64,000 nt of DNA from Acidobacteriota bacterium (GTDB lineage: Bacteria > Acidobacteriota > Blastocatellia > RBC074), in contig JAFDVL010000048.1 in NCBI GenBank assembly GCA_018268995.1, positions 7,431-71,430 of the forward strand. Reading direction: 5' to 3'. The notes under the pieces were generated by a model, which was not told the origin of the DNA, did no database searches, and saw nothing but the letters and a program-made list of their open reading frames with translations. Positions within the stretch are counted from its first letter, which is position 1; every line of letters starts with the position of its first letter. The position numbers were made by a program, and so were the translations under genes. Positions 45,014 through 54,625 of the stretch are shown here, in pieces.

Positions 45014-46300
45014 ATGAACAACTATCCAATTTCATCTCAACTTTTTGAGCGCGCAAAACAGGTAATTCCCGGCGGGGTAAACAGCCCCGTTCGCGCTTTT
45101 CGCGGTGTGGGCGGCACTCCATTATTCATTAAGTCTGCCAAAGGGTGCTTTTTACACGACGCCGATGGCCGCGAATATATTGATTATGTCGGTTCCTGGG
45201 GGCCGATGATTTTGGGTCACGCGCATCCCGAAATCATTGCTGCTATTCAAGAAGTCGCCACGCATGGCACGAGTTTTGGCGCACCAACCGAGCTGGAAAT
45301 CGAGTTGGCCGAAGAAGTGATCCGGGCCTATCCTTCGATTGAAAAGCTGCGCCTGACTTCCAGCGGAACCGAAGCAACGATGTCAGCTTTGCGTGTGGCA
45401 CGCGGGTTCACCGGACGCGCGAAAATCGTCAAATTTGAAGGGTGCTACCACGGACACGGCGATAGTTTGTTGGTAAAAGCAGGATCAGGTGTGGCCACAC
45501 TTGGTTTGCCAGATTCGCCCGGCGTGTTGCCCGAAGTGGCGAGCAACACAATTACTGTTCCGTTCAATGATGTGCCTGCATTAGAAGCGGTCTTTGATCA
45601 GGCCGGAGCTGAAATAGCTGCGGTCATTATCGAACCTGTGGTTGGCAATATGGGCTGCGTGCCGCCGCAGGAAGGCTATTTGCAAGCCGTGCGCGATATT
45701 ACTGCGAAACACGGCACGGTGTTGATTTTTGACGAAGTGATGACTGGATTTCGCGTGGCATTTGGCGGAGCGCAGGAGCGGTACGGGATTACGCCGGATA
45801 TGACGACGCTTGGCAAAATTATTGGCGGCGGATTGCCCGTCGGCGCGTTCGGTGGCAAACGCGAAATTATGGACTGCGTTGCTCCCGTCGGCCCGGTATA
45901 TCAAGCGGGCACGCTTTCTGGGAATCCTCTTGCTGTGACGGCAGGTTTGACGCAATTGCGGCTACTGCGCAATCCTGAAATTTATGCTCACCTTGAACGC
46001 GTCACGAAAAAGCTGGTAGCTGGTTTTACTGAAGCCGCCTCTGAGGCAGGCGTGTCAACGGTCAGCAATCGGGTTGGTTCGATGTGTACGGCATTTTTCA
46101 CTGCGGAACCAGTCATTGATTGGACTACGGCAGCAAAAAGTGACCGCGAGGCGTTCGGACGCTTCTTTCACGCGATGCTGGAAGAAGGAGTTTATCTTGC
46201 GCCGTCACAATTCGAGGCTGCGTTTGTTTCATATGCGCACACCGATGAAATCATTGAGCGCACGATTGCTGCGGCCCGCAAAGCCTTTGCGAAGGTCTAA
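45014..46300 (+). CDS. hemL: Glutamate-1-semialdehyde 2,1-aminomutase
   Basis: This roughly 428-residue PLP enzyme converts glutamate-1-semialdehyde to 5-aminolevulinate, the tetrapyrrole precursor needed for the many haems encoded nearby. Visible are the N-terminal IPGGVNSPVRAFRGVGG motif, SSGTEATMSALRVARG, the FDEVMTGFRV segment and the PLP Lys in TTLGKIIGGGLPVGAFGG. I prefer the ATG at 45014, which gives the usual family length; a GTG at 44990 is also possible, and neither has a strong ribosome site. A stem-loop follows the stop. Confidence 0.95.
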   Translation: MNNYPISSQLFERAKQVIPGGVNSPVRAFRGVGGTPLFIKSAKGCFLHDADGREYIDYVGSWGPMILGHAHPEIIAAIQEVATHGTSFGAPTELEIELAEEVIRAYPSIEKLRLTSSGTEATMSALRVARGFTGRAKIVKFEGCYHGHGDSLLVKAGSGVATLGLPDSPGVLPEVASNTITVPFNDVPALEAVFDQAGAEIAAVIIEPVVGNMGCVPPQEGYLQAVRDITAKHGTVLIFDEVMTGFRVAFGGAQERYGITPDMTTLGKIIGGGLPVGAFGGKREIMDCVAPVGPVYQAGTLSGNPLAVTAGLTQLRLLRNPEIYAHLERVTKKLVAGFTEAASEAGVSTVSNRVGSMCTAFFTAEPVIDWTTAAKSDREAFGRFFHAMLEEGVYLAPSQFEAAFVSYAHTDEIIERTIAAARKAFAKV

Positions 46301-46330
46301 CGAAAAACGTCAGAAAAAGCCGTCTTCACA

Positions 46331-46373
46331 CAAACAGGGCAGAAAGAAAATAACTTTTTTTCTGCCCTGTTTG
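46331..46373 (+). terminator. Stem-loop terminator after hemL
   Basis: CAAACAGGGCAGAAA at 46331-46345 pairs perfectly with 46359-46373; A/T pairs extend the stem inward to about 19 bp. It starts 31 bases after the hemL stop. No T run follows the stem, so Rho-independent strength is uncertain. Confidence 0.65.
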
Positions 46374-46505
46374 CTGCTAACCGCTGCCTGGAAATGCAGC
46401 GGAAATTCAAAAGATTGGATGGCAAAAGTTTAATCTTAAACCGTGTAGAAAAAGTTTTGCCGAATCTGTTTCTTATGGTAAGAAAAGACGCGTGGAGGAA
46501 GTAGA

Positions 46506-47474
46506 ATGCAAGCAGAGTCCGCACAAGAAAGCAAACAAGTAGACGTTTTACTGGTGGATGATGACCGGACAGGGTTGATGATTTTATCGCGCAGTCTGGA
46601 ACGAGCTAACTTTACTGTGGCGACGGCCAACAGCGCGAGTGATGCACTTGAACTGCTCCGTCGGATTCGCCCTGAAGTAATTTTGGCAGACGTCAGCATG
46701 CCGGGAATGGATGGATTTGAATTTTTCCGCAAAGTTCGGGCACAGGGATTGGCCGATGTGCCTTTTATTTTTTGTTCCGGGCGTGATGGCGCACTAGATC
46801 GCATTTTGGGATTGCGTCTGGGCGCGGACGATTATCTGGTCAAGCCAATTGTCCCGGAAGAAGTGATTTTGAAAGTTCGTTTGCAGGTTACCAAAATGCA
46901 ATACCTGCGTGCGTTGAAAACAGCGTTGGAAAGCAAGGATTCCTCCTCCATCATGAGCGGTTCTTTTGGGGGCATCAGCGTGATGGATGTTTTACAAACG
47001 GCCCGGATGCTCGGCAATGGGGAATATGCAGTGCTTTTCACGACCGAGGAAGATAGCGCTGCTGTGTATCTCAAACACGGGCAGGTCTTACATGCTGAGA
47101 CAGGATGGGGAGGCGGGCCAAAAGCCTTTGCGCGCATCCTGACCTGGGAGCGCGGAAAATTCAGCATTGAGAATAAACACTTCGATGATGAACCCACCAT
47201 GTCAGGCGCGCTGGAAGAAGTGCTGCTGGATCAGTTGGCGCAACTTGACGAGACGCAGGAGTTGCGAGGAAAAATCGAAGCCAAAGGCAAACGGTTTGCC
47301 ACGAATATAAATGGTGCCATCCTCACAGAAAATGAAATCATGGTCTGCAACCTCTTAGAAAAGTATTCTTCCCTAGATACTCTTCTTGATCAGTCTCCCC
47401 TGAGCGATAAGGAAACGGCACAGACTTTCTTGCAACTCTTAGAAAAAGGCACGATCAAAGTTGCTTCAGTTTGA
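46506..47474 (+). CDS. Response regulator with C-terminal PATAN (DUF4388) domain
   Basis: This 322-residue protein has a receiver domain (about 12-130; acidic pair in LLVDDDRTG, phospho-acceptor in ILADVSMPGMDG, Lys in DDYLVKPI). A linker leads to a PATAN/DUF4388 domain (about 145-260; GSFGGISVMDVLQTARMLG, then YLKHGQVLHAET). PATAN-receiver proteins in cyanobacteria such as PixE have been linked to type IV pilus motor control. It converges on the chemosensory operon with 15 bases between, so it is a candidate output protein of that system. GGAGG precedes its ATG. Confidence 0.9.
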   Translation: MQAESAQESKQVDVLLVDDDRTGLMILSRSLERANFTVATANSASDALELLRRIRPEVILADVSMPGMDGFEFFRKVRAQGLADVPFIFCSGRDGALDRILGLRLGADDYLVKPIVPEEVILKVRLQVTKMQYLRALKTALESKDSSSIMSGSFGGISVMDVLQTARMLGNGEYAVLFTTEEDSAAVYLKHGQVLHAETGWGGGPKAFARILTWERGKFSIENKHFDDEPTMSGALEEVLLDQLAQLDETQELRGKIEAKGKRFATNINGAILTENEIMVCNLLEKYSSLDTLLDQSPLSDKETAQTFLQLLEKGTIKVASV

Positions 47475-47489
47475 GCTTTTGCTCCAGCG

Positions 47490-48554
47490 CTATGGCAGCC
47501 TGGGAGCAATGGGGCTTGTCAGAATTGCATCCAAATCAGGAATCACAAACGGGGTTCCTTCCAAATCGAAAATCCCTTTTACGAAACTTGATTCCAAGGT
47601 GAGCGGCTGTTGCAGTGGCTGATAGGGAATTGGCAGGTGGAAAGTTTTTACCTGTGGAGTAACCAGAAATCCAATCGGTTCTGTTTGCTGTGGCCCGCGT
47701 GCAATCAATAAACGGCTGTTGGGATCAATTGACTTTGGATTGGCAGGCGTTGTGTGAATCCCCAGTCGCACTTTCAGGTCAATTACCGGAACGGGCAGAT
47801 TGCGCCAATTGATAATGCCAAAAACATATGACGGAGCGTTGGGAACGGGGATGATTTTCGTCCATTTTGTGACCTGCTGTACTTGTGTGATGCTTAAACC
47901 AAAAGCGATTGGTGGCGCTTCTTCATCCTGTCCCAGCATTGCAGCGGGTAAAAAAATCAGCACTCGCGATGGCGTTTTTCGCAGGATTGCTGACGACCTG
48001 GTTTCAGTCGTGCGCGTCGGTATTGCATCTGATGATGAGACTATTTCTGGCAAAGAGCGAACGGCTTCTACAGATGTGGCATTGCTTCGTGGGCGCAACT
48101 GATTGGCATCGGCACAGAGGAGCCATTTTTCCTCCAGTTGCGCAATGCCTTTGAAAATCGGATCAGTGCCTGCCGCAACCATCGGCGGTAGCTTTACGAA
48201 TTGCGGACAGGGAATGTCAACGCTGCCTGTGATGCGGTCAACGCGTAAGGCAAAAGGTTGGTTGGCTTTCAGTAACACAATGAAACCATCAAGCGATGTT
48301 TGCGCATCCGGCTTTGGCGCTAATTGTAAACGATGTGCCAGATCGTAGACCGGCAACTTATCCTGTTGTGCTGCGACCCAGCCAAGTTGTGGATCTGCTG
48401 ACATGGACTCCGGGCTAGCGTGCGGAGCCATTTGATTTGCCCGCGTGATGCTGCGCACTTCAGACAAATCGAAACAATATTCTTCATCCTGCACAGCACA
48501 ACAAACGAGCCTGCGCTGTTGCGTTGTTGTGAAGGTTACATCTGATGATTTCAT
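47490..48554 (-). CDS. CheW-like protein with two CheW domains (ChpC position)
   Basis: This 354-residue cytoplasmic adaptor has an N-terminal CheW-like domain (about 12-155; CFDLSEVRSITR, LPVYDLAHRL) and a C-terminal CheW domain (about 190-350; FGLSITQVQQVTKW, PVIDLKVRLG). It is the last gene of the chemosensory operon, 21 bases after cheB. In the Pil-Chp system the matching position holds ChpC, a CheW-type linker between receptors and kinase. The ATG has AGGAGAGG upstream. Confidence 0.88.
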   Translation of the reverse strand: MKSSDVTFTTTQQRRLVCCAVQDEEYCFDLSEVRSITRANQMAPHASPESMSADPQLGWVAAQQDKLPVYDLAHRLQLAPKPDAQTSLDGFIVLLKANQPFALRVDRITGSVDIPCPQFVKLPPMVAAGTDPIFKGIAQLEEKWLLCADANQLRPRSNATSVEAVRSLPEIVSSSDAIPTRTTETRSSAILRKTPSRVLIFLPAAMLGQDEEAPPIAFGLSITQVQQVTKWTKIIPVPNAPSYVFGIINWRNLPVPVIDLKVRLGIHTTPANPKSIDPNSRLLIARGPQQTEPIGFLVTPQVKTFHLPIPYQPLQQPLTLESSFVKGIFDLEGTPFVIPDLDAILTSPIAPRLP

Positions 48555-48575
48555 GCTGGCCTCTCCTGCAAATGA

Positions 48576-49673
48576 TCAATAACCCATCATAAGCATCTGC
48601 GCGATTTTTTCTGGTGGCGCAATGTGATCTGCAACGCCTGCTTCGATGGCACGCTGCGGCATTCCTTTGGCTGTGCAGGTGTCAATCGCTTGCACAAAAG
48701 TGGTGCCGCCATGCTGGCGAATGGCAGCCAGGCCTTCGATCCCATCATTGCCTGTCCCTGTGAGCAAGATGCCACGCGCCTTTGCCCGATAGACCTCCGC
48801 GACGGATTTCATGGTGTGATTAATCGAGGGGCAATGATCATCAAATTCCTCTGTCGCCAGGAACCGAAAACATCCGTCAGTTCCGACTTGCAAATGATAC
48901 TGACCGGGCGTGATGAAAACGGTTCCTTTTTCCAATGGACTGCCCAAATTTGCTTCTTTGACCTGTAGCAGGAGTTGTTCATTCAACTGTTCTGCCAGTA
49001 CCGACGTAAAAGACGGAGGCAAATGTTGTACAACCAGAATGCTACCGGAAAAATCCACTGGCAATTGACTGAGCATTCGCCGCAAGGCGACCGGCCCACC
49101 TGTGGAAGCTCCGGCCACAATCACTTTATCGGGCGTCTTCTCAACCCTTCCTGGTTGAGGAATGAACGCTGGTGTGCCATCAATGTCTATTTGGGATGTT
49201 TGCTGATGACCCTTTTGATCAGGCAGGAGCACGCCCCGGGCAATTTGCTGCGTCAAGTTTCCTGTCGCAGGCGTGAGGTGCGCGGCCACACGTACTTTGG
49301 CAATGATTTGGTGACGAATTGCATCTGGTTCAGCTTTTGAGCCAGGCGTAAATTTGAAGACGAAATCAACTGCGCCATGCTGCAATGCTTCTACGGTCAT
49401 GGCTGCGGCCTGTAGATTGGAACCGCTAATAACAATCGTTGGTGTGACGCGAATTTGCTGGATGATTTTCAGGGCGGTGATGCCATTCATATCCGGCATC
49501 TCTAATCCCATTGTAACGACATCCGGTTGCTGACGCTCAACCAAATCAATAATCTGCTGGCCACCGTAAGCCAGGCCTGTGACACGAATATCCGGCACGG
49601 ATTCAAGGTAGCTTTTAATTAAGCGGCAGACAGAAGGCGAACTGTCAGCAACAACGACGTGGATAGGCTTCAT
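48576..49673 (-). CDS. cheB: CheB-type protein-glutamate methylesterase with a degenerate receiver
   Basis: This 365-residue protein has an N-terminal receiver-like domain (about 3-125) and a C-terminal methylesterase domain with the catalytic triad S190 (AGASTGG), H217 (QHLPPSF) and D310 (TGTGNDGIEG). The receiver lacks the phospho-acceptor: the usual Asp in the T-M-D-x-E-M-P motif is Gly56 (TMGLEMP), and the first acidic residue of the pocket is Ala (VADSS). It would remove methyl groups from MCP glutamates but is probably not switched by phosphorylation. It lies between cheA and the double-CheW gene. No cheR gene is present. Confidence 0.92.
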   Translation of the reverse strand: MKPIHVVVADSSPSVCRLIKSYLESVPDIRVTGLAYGGQQIIDLVERQQPDVVTMGLEMPDMNGITALKIIQQIRVTPTIVISGSNLQAAAMTVEALQHGAVDFVFKFTPGSKAEPDAIRHQIIAKVRVAAHLTPATGNLTQQIARGVLLPDQKGHQQTSQIDIDGTPAFIPQPGRVEKTPDKVIVAGASTGGPVALRRMLSQLPVDFSGSILVVQHLPPSFTSVLAEQLNEQLLLQVKEANLGSPLEKGTVFITPGQYHLQVGTDGCFRFLATEEFDDHCPSINHTMKSVAEVYRAKARGILLTGTGNDGIEGLAAIRQHGGTTFVQAIDTCTAKGMPQRAIEAGVADHIAPPEKIAQMLMMGY

Positions 49674-49726
49674 GGCAACTTCTACTCACCTGAAAAGGCA
49701 CTTTGTCCGTTCGCTTTTTCACTGCG

Positions 49727-52700
49727 CTACAGTTTTTTATTTGCCACCAACTGTCGAATCAGCGCCAGGACATGGTCTTCCTGATAGGGCTTGACCAGGT
49801 AATCTGTTGCTCCCAGGTCAAAGGCTTTTTGCCGATGTTTTTCGCTGGAGCGCGAAGAGACAATGACCACCGGCAATTGCCGGAAGGCGGGCAATGCCCG
49901 GAGCGACGCCAGCAATTGATAGCCATCCATCCGAGGCATTTCAATATCAAGCATCATTAAGTCAGGCGCAGCTTCACCCGATTGTAGTTTTTCCAATGCC
50001 TCCAACCCATCTTTGGCCTGCAACGGAATCCAGCCCGTATTTCTAATCAGATTTGAACTGACGCGCCGTACGCTGGGCGAATCGTCCACGATCATCACAG
50101 TCAGGGGGTGATTTTCAGGCTTTGACGTATTGCTGGTTGTGAAGAGTTGCGGGGCGCTGCTTCCCATTGGCTCTGCGATTGGCTTTATCGCTTCGTTGAC
50201 GCTGGCAACGGGTTCTGTGGCTACCGCTGGGGTTGGAGGGGGCGTTTCTGCACGCCGCACGACTGTCCGTGTGGTGCCGCGAACCAATTCTGCAAGGTTC
50301 AAAATCAAGACGACATCGCCACTGCCCATTAAGGTTGCGCCCATAACGCCGTGTACCTTACGCAAATGTGTGCCGAGCGTCTTAATCACGATTTCGCGTC
50401 CGCCCATCAACTGATCCACAATGACGGCAACCTCGCGGCCTTCGACGTTGATCAGAAGTGCCGGTGGACGGGGTTCAATTTCGTCCGAGATTTGTCGCAG
50501 ATTGAGCAGACGGCTCAGCATTAGCAGCGGATAAATTTTCCCGCCAACCCGGATGATTGGCTCTTTGCCGATGCGCTCCACCTTGCTCATGTCCAGTCGC
50601 ATGATTTGCGTCACCACATCCAGGGGAATTGCAAAACTCTGGCTATGCGCTTTCACCATCAAAGCGCGCGTGACGGCTAATGTGAGCGGCAATCGGATCG
50701 TGAATCGCACGCCTGCGTCGGGCTGTGAATCAATGGTGATTGTGCCTTTCAGCTTTTGTACTGTGGTATGCACAACATCCATTCCCACGCCGCGCCCGGA
50801 AATTTCACTGACCTGTGAGGCAGTGCTGAAGCCTGGGGCCAGGATGAGCGCCCATAGCTCTGGGTCCGACATCGTTGCTGCTTCTGTGGTGTTGACCAGT
50901 CCCGCCTGAATCGCTTTGGCGCGAATCTTCTCGCTGTCCAAACCTTTGCCATCATCGCTGAGTTGTAGAATGACTTGCGAGCCTTCATAAAACGCCCGTA
51001 GCTTGATTTGTCCAGTGCTGGATTTACCTTTCGCCACGCGCACGTCGGGCATTTCAATGCCGTGATCCACGGAATTCCTGAGCAGGTGTACCAATGGGTC
51101 AATCAACTCCTGCAATGCGGTAGTGTCAATGGCAGTAGATTCGCCATCCAGAACCAACTCAACAAGTTTGTTTTCCTGCGTTGCAACTTGTCGCACAGCA
51201 CGATGCAAACGCGGCGCAATGCTGGAAAGCGGCACCATGCGCAACCGCATCAGGCGATCTTGCAGTTCGTTGTAAATACGACTTTGCCGATTTAAGTAGC
51301 CCAGAAAATCGCCATTGATATGCGCAAACTCGCGTCCAACTGTTTGAATGTCGCTGGACGACTCAACCAACTCGCGCGAGACCAAATGAAATTCGGTATA
51401 GCGGTCGAATTCCAAATCATCAAACCCGTGTGTGTTGTGCGTGACAAGCGAACCGACTAAGCCTTTTCCCTCTCTGCCCGCTGTTGCTGCCTTGCCAGGA
51501 GTCAACACGGCTTTGCCTCCGCCCAGCGTGCTGGCTTCGTACTTCGATTCCAGATTGGTTGAGGCCCGGCGCAACCGTGTTCCGGCAATTTGTAATTCTT
51601 CGACCTGACGAGCGAAATCAGTCAGGCGCTGCTCGAACGAAGTGCGCGTGATAATCATTTCGCCGATCAGCTTGACGATTTCGTCCAGCCGTTCAATTGG
51701 CACCCGCAGGAACTGCCCAGTCGTTTGCGTTAGCGAATTGGTTTGCGCTGACGCCGCGCTTGCCTTCTCACCAACGGGCTTGGGTTTGCTTGCGGGTGGT
51801 GTTGCTGTCGAGGAAGGCGATTCCTCAACCACTGGCGGATGTACCGTGGTAGCTGATGTTTCAACTTCGATTACGTGCGGAACTTCGGGGATGGCAGACA
51901 ACGTCGCTTCGATGACCGACGGCGCTTCAGGGAGTGTTGGCACCTCTATCGTGGGCAACGCGATGGGGAGAGGCGGTGTCGCCATTTTGATGACAGGCAG
52001 TGTTTCAGAGGCAGGGGGCGTCATCAAGATCGGATTGATTTCTTCAATGAGTGATGGCGCTGGCTCCGCCTCAGTCGTTTGAGTCGTTTGTTCCGTGATC
52101 GTTTCTGCAATCGGTTCTTCGGGTTTTGCTGATGGTTTCATCGGAGGGGATGTCACCAGTTCCATGAACTCATCAGACAATTCGGTAAAGGGCGTGAGGG
52201 CTGAAAGAGTTGCTTCGTCTGGGACGGTTCCTTCCAGCATCATTTCCTCTGTGAAATCGGGCAGAAGAAGTTCCGCTTCGGTTGCCGTGGCGGCTGGTTC
52301 CGCAGCCAAACCTGGCATTTCGATGGAGGAGGTCTGCGTCAATAATTCGGTTGGCAGCTCCAGTGCGGGAAGCCGTTTTTCAGCCTGCTCCTCGGCACAG
52401 ACCTGTTGAGGTTCTTCGCAGATCTCCCACGCAGTCTCAGGCTCGTCTTCAGTCTTAAGCTCGCCCCCGATTTCCGCTTTGCCTTTAGGTTCAGCCGCAA
52501 TCGCAGTTTCAACCTTAGCGTTCGTCAACGCGTCGTCGAAGTCGGAGTAAATTTGCTGTAAGGCGGTTTCATTCACCTGTCCATTTGACATGTCTTCAAG
52601 CATGTCAGTGGCGCGCATCAGCAGGTGAGTTGGTTCCTGTGTCAGCCGGAATTTTTCCTTGTAAACCAGGTCCAGCAAATCTTCCATGCGATGAGCAAGC

Positions 52701-54541
52701 TGCATGATGTTGCGGAATCCGACCAGGGATGCGGTGCCCTTGAGGGAATGTGCGCTGCGGCGCATATCCAGCAGCGATTCAAGGTCCCCCGGCGTTTTTT
52801 CCAAAGCCCGTAATGCGTTGTGCATCACTTGTAAATGCTCTTCGGCTTCGAGCAGGAATGTTTCTAATAATTCTTCGGGCAGTTCGACTGAAAGCAACGA
52901 ACCTGCGCTGGTTGGAATATCCGGGGTTTCGACGATAGGCGCAGCGGGCAAAAGGTCATCGAAATCGTAATTTGTTATTTCAGGAGACTCTTCGCTGGCC
53001 GCTAAGGGCATGAACGATTCCAGTTCTGGCGAGACGTTTACCAGTAACTCAGGTAACTCAGGAAGCGGTAGTAGTTCTGGAATGTCCGATTGTTCCTCGC
53101 TCGCAAATTCTTCAGCCTCAAACGCTGGCTCTGCGACGGCGTCTTCCGTGTTAAGACTTAGCTCAGGAAGTGGAAGCAGTTCGGGAAGCGGAAGCAGCTC
53201 CGCCGTCTCTGTTTGTGCCTCTGCGCTGATTTCTTCTGCGTCAAAATTCAGTTCAGGAAGCGGAAGTAACTCAGGCATCTCTGACTGTGCGTCTATCGTG
53301 AATTCTTCTGTGTCAGCTGCTTCTGGGCCAGCCTCTGGCTTCACATCGAATTCTTCTGTGCTCAGACTGGATTGTGTTTGCGGTTCGGCGTCGAACTCTT
53401 CTGTGTCCAGGCGCAGTTCAGGCAGTCCGAACATTGGCTTCGGCGCTTCAGCAAGAGGTTCTGGCAGGTCGAAGGTTGGCGTCGGTGCTTCGCGCAGTTG
53501 CATCGGGGAATCGAAGCTTCGCCTTGTTTCTCCGACGCGCGGCGCAGTTTTATCTATACGGAGCGTTGGCGCGTCAAAGGTCGGTGCAGGCAGTTCTCCA
53601 ATTGGCTCCAGCGCAGCGATGGGCTCTAGTGCAGACACCGATGTTTGCGCCGCAGGAGGCGATAGCGTGGAGGATAAAAGACTATCTGCCAGATTGTCCG
53701 CTAAATCATCGTAGGGAACTTCTGCGAGGCTGTTTTCAGGGACATCAAGCAGATTTACTTCGCTGGCTTCCGCGGTATTTTTCGGAGCAAACTCAAATTC
53801 AGGCATCCCGGACATCAACTCATCTGGTAATTGAAATTCCGGCTGTGGTGGCAACGGTGCATTGCCAAAACTTTCTTTCAATTCGGCTGCAACCGATGTG
53901 AGATTGAGATCACCAACGGTTGGTATATCCGCAATTTCAGGCAGGGAAATAGAAAAATTATTGTCGTCTAAAACAGATGAAATCCCCGGTTCTTTTTCTG
54001 CCTTTAGCTGGGGAACCGATGCAGGCATCTTAGAGGGAGTATCGCTTTTGGCTTCTGGCGATTTCAAAAGATGAGCTTGTCCAGTTTCTCCCTCAAGGTC
54101 AGATGATGAAGAGAAAAAGAAATCGAAATCTGTAATTTGGGATGCGGCAGTCGGGGGCATAGGTGCTGGCTGATCCTTGGCAGCGTCGTTTACAGGTGCG
54201 GTCGTAGCAGGCTTAGGATTCAATGCAGTTTCAAGCAGGTCAGACAGGTCGCTTACGTTTTGGCATAACTCTTCGAGCAGTTCCTGGGTTAACTCCATCT
54301 GCTGTTCACTCAGCATTTCGAGTCGAAGTTCCAATTGATAAGCCAACTCGCTAATCTCATGAAAGCCGAGCATTGAGGCTGCGCCTTTGATGATATGCGC
54401 AAAACGAAACGCTTCTCTGATACTCTCGCCTTTATCGGGTGCCGCAGCAAAGGCCTCCAGTCCCAGCATGATTTCGGGCAGATACCCTTTCGCTTCACTG
54501 ATAAAACCGGCGACCACTTCCTGGTCGAGATGGTGATTCAT
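49727..54541 (-). CDS. cheA: Hybrid CheA histidine kinase (ChpA-like) with two HPt domains and a receiver
   Basis: This 1604-residue kinase has HPt domain 1 (phospho-His H49 in FAHIIKGAAS), a long acidic, repetitive linker (about 115-550) with several ELLPLPEL units, and HPt domain 2 (H598 in SAHSLKGTASLVGF). A second Pro/Thr-rich linker leads to the dimerisation and ATPase domains (N1156 in LLRNSVDHGIE, LSDDGKGLD, GRGVGMDVV), a CheW domain (about 1285-1420), and a C-terminal receiver (D1532 in LMMLDIEMPRMDG). This is the Pil-Chp/ChpA architecture with fewer HPts. The ATG at 54541 has AGGA upstream and is preferred over the ATG nine codons earlier. Confidence 0.93.
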   Translation of the reverse strand: MNHHLDQEVVAGFISEAKGYLPEIMLGLEAFAAAPDKGESIREAFRFAHIIKGAASMLGFHEISELAYQLELRLEMLSEQQMELTQELLEELCQNVSDLSDLLETALNPKPATTAPVNDAAKDQPAPMPPTAASQITDFDFFFSSSSDLEGETGQAHLLKSPEAKSDTPSKMPASVPQLKAEKEPGISSVLDDNNFSISLPEIADIPTVGDLNLTSVAAELKESFGNAPLPPQPEFQLPDELMSGMPEFEFAPKNTAEASEVNLLDVPENSLAEVPYDDLADNLADSLLSSTLSPPAAQTSVSALEPIAALEPIGELPAPTFDAPTLRIDKTAPRVGETRRSFDSPMQLREAPTPTFDLPEPLAEAPKPMFGLPELRLDTEEFDAEPQTQSSLSTEEFDVKPEAGPEAADTEEFTIDAQSEMPELLPLPELNFDAEEISAEAQTETAELLPLPELLPLPELSLNTEDAVAEPAFEAEEFASEEQSDIPELLPLPELPELLVNVSPELESFMPLAASEESPEITNYDFDDLLPAAPIVETPDIPTSAGSLLSVELPEELLETFLLEAEEHLQVMHNALRALEKTPGDLESLLDMRRSAHSLKGTASLVGFRNIMQLAHRMEDLLDLVYKEKFRLTQEPTHLLMRATDMLEDMSNGQVNETALQQIYSDFDDALTNAKVETAIAAEPKGKAEIGGELKTEDEPETAWEICEEPQQVCAEEQAEKRLPALELPTELLTQTSSIEMPGLAAEPAATATEAELLLPDFTEEMMLEGTVPDEATLSALTPFTELSDEFMELVTSPPMKPSAKPEEPIAETITEQTTQTTEAEPAPSLIEEINPILMTPPASETLPVIKMATPPLPIALPTIEVPTLPEAPSVIEATLSAIPEVPHVIEVETSATTVHPPVVEESPSSTATPPASKPKPVGEKASAASAQTNSLTQTTGQFLRVPIERLDEIVKLIGEMIITRTSFEQRLTDFARQVEELQIAGTRLRRASTNLESKYEASTLGGGKAVLTPGKAATAGREGKGLVGSLVTHNTHGFDDLEFDRYTEFHLVSRELVESSSDIQTVGREFAHINGDFLGYLNRQSRIYNELQDRLMRLRMVPLSSIAPRLHRAVRQVATQENKLVELVLDGESTAIDTTALQELIDPLVHLLRNSVDHGIEMPDVRVAKGKSSTGQIKLRAFYEGSQVILQLSDDGKGLDSEKIRAKAIQAGLVNTTEAATMSDPELWALILAPGFSTASQVSEISGRGVGMDVVHTTVQKLKGTITIDSQPDAGVRFTIRLPLTLAVTRALMVKAHSQSFAIPLDVVTQIMRLDMSKVERIGKEPIIRVGGKIYPLLMLSRLLNLRQISDEIEPRPPALLINVEGREVAVIVDQLMGGREIVIKTLGTHLRKVHGVMGATLMGSGDVVLILNLAELVRGTTRTVVRRAETPPPTPAVATEPVASVNEAIKPIAEPMGSSAPQLFTTSNTSKPENHPLTVMIVDDSPSVRRVSSNLIRNTGWIPLQAKDGLEALEKLQSGEAAPDLMMLDIEMPRMDGYQLLASLRALPAFRQLPVVIVSSRSSEKHRQKAFDLGATDYLVKPYQEDHVLALIRQLVANKKL

Positions 54542-54625
54542 ATCCGTATCCTGTTCGTTCGTTGTCATCGGTCACTGGTCATTGATCATTGGTTATTTGG
54601 CTTTTCATTGAGCAATGACAAAGGG

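Noticed and set aside
51642..52082. 146-codon frame opposite the cheA linker
   Set aside because: Also a shadow of low-complexity coding DNA, with no domain.
53010..53714. 234-codon Ser/Gly-rich frame opposite cheA
   Set aside because: It is the reverse reading of the Glu/Leu/Pro-rich linker of cheA; the repetitive composition is explained by that gene.
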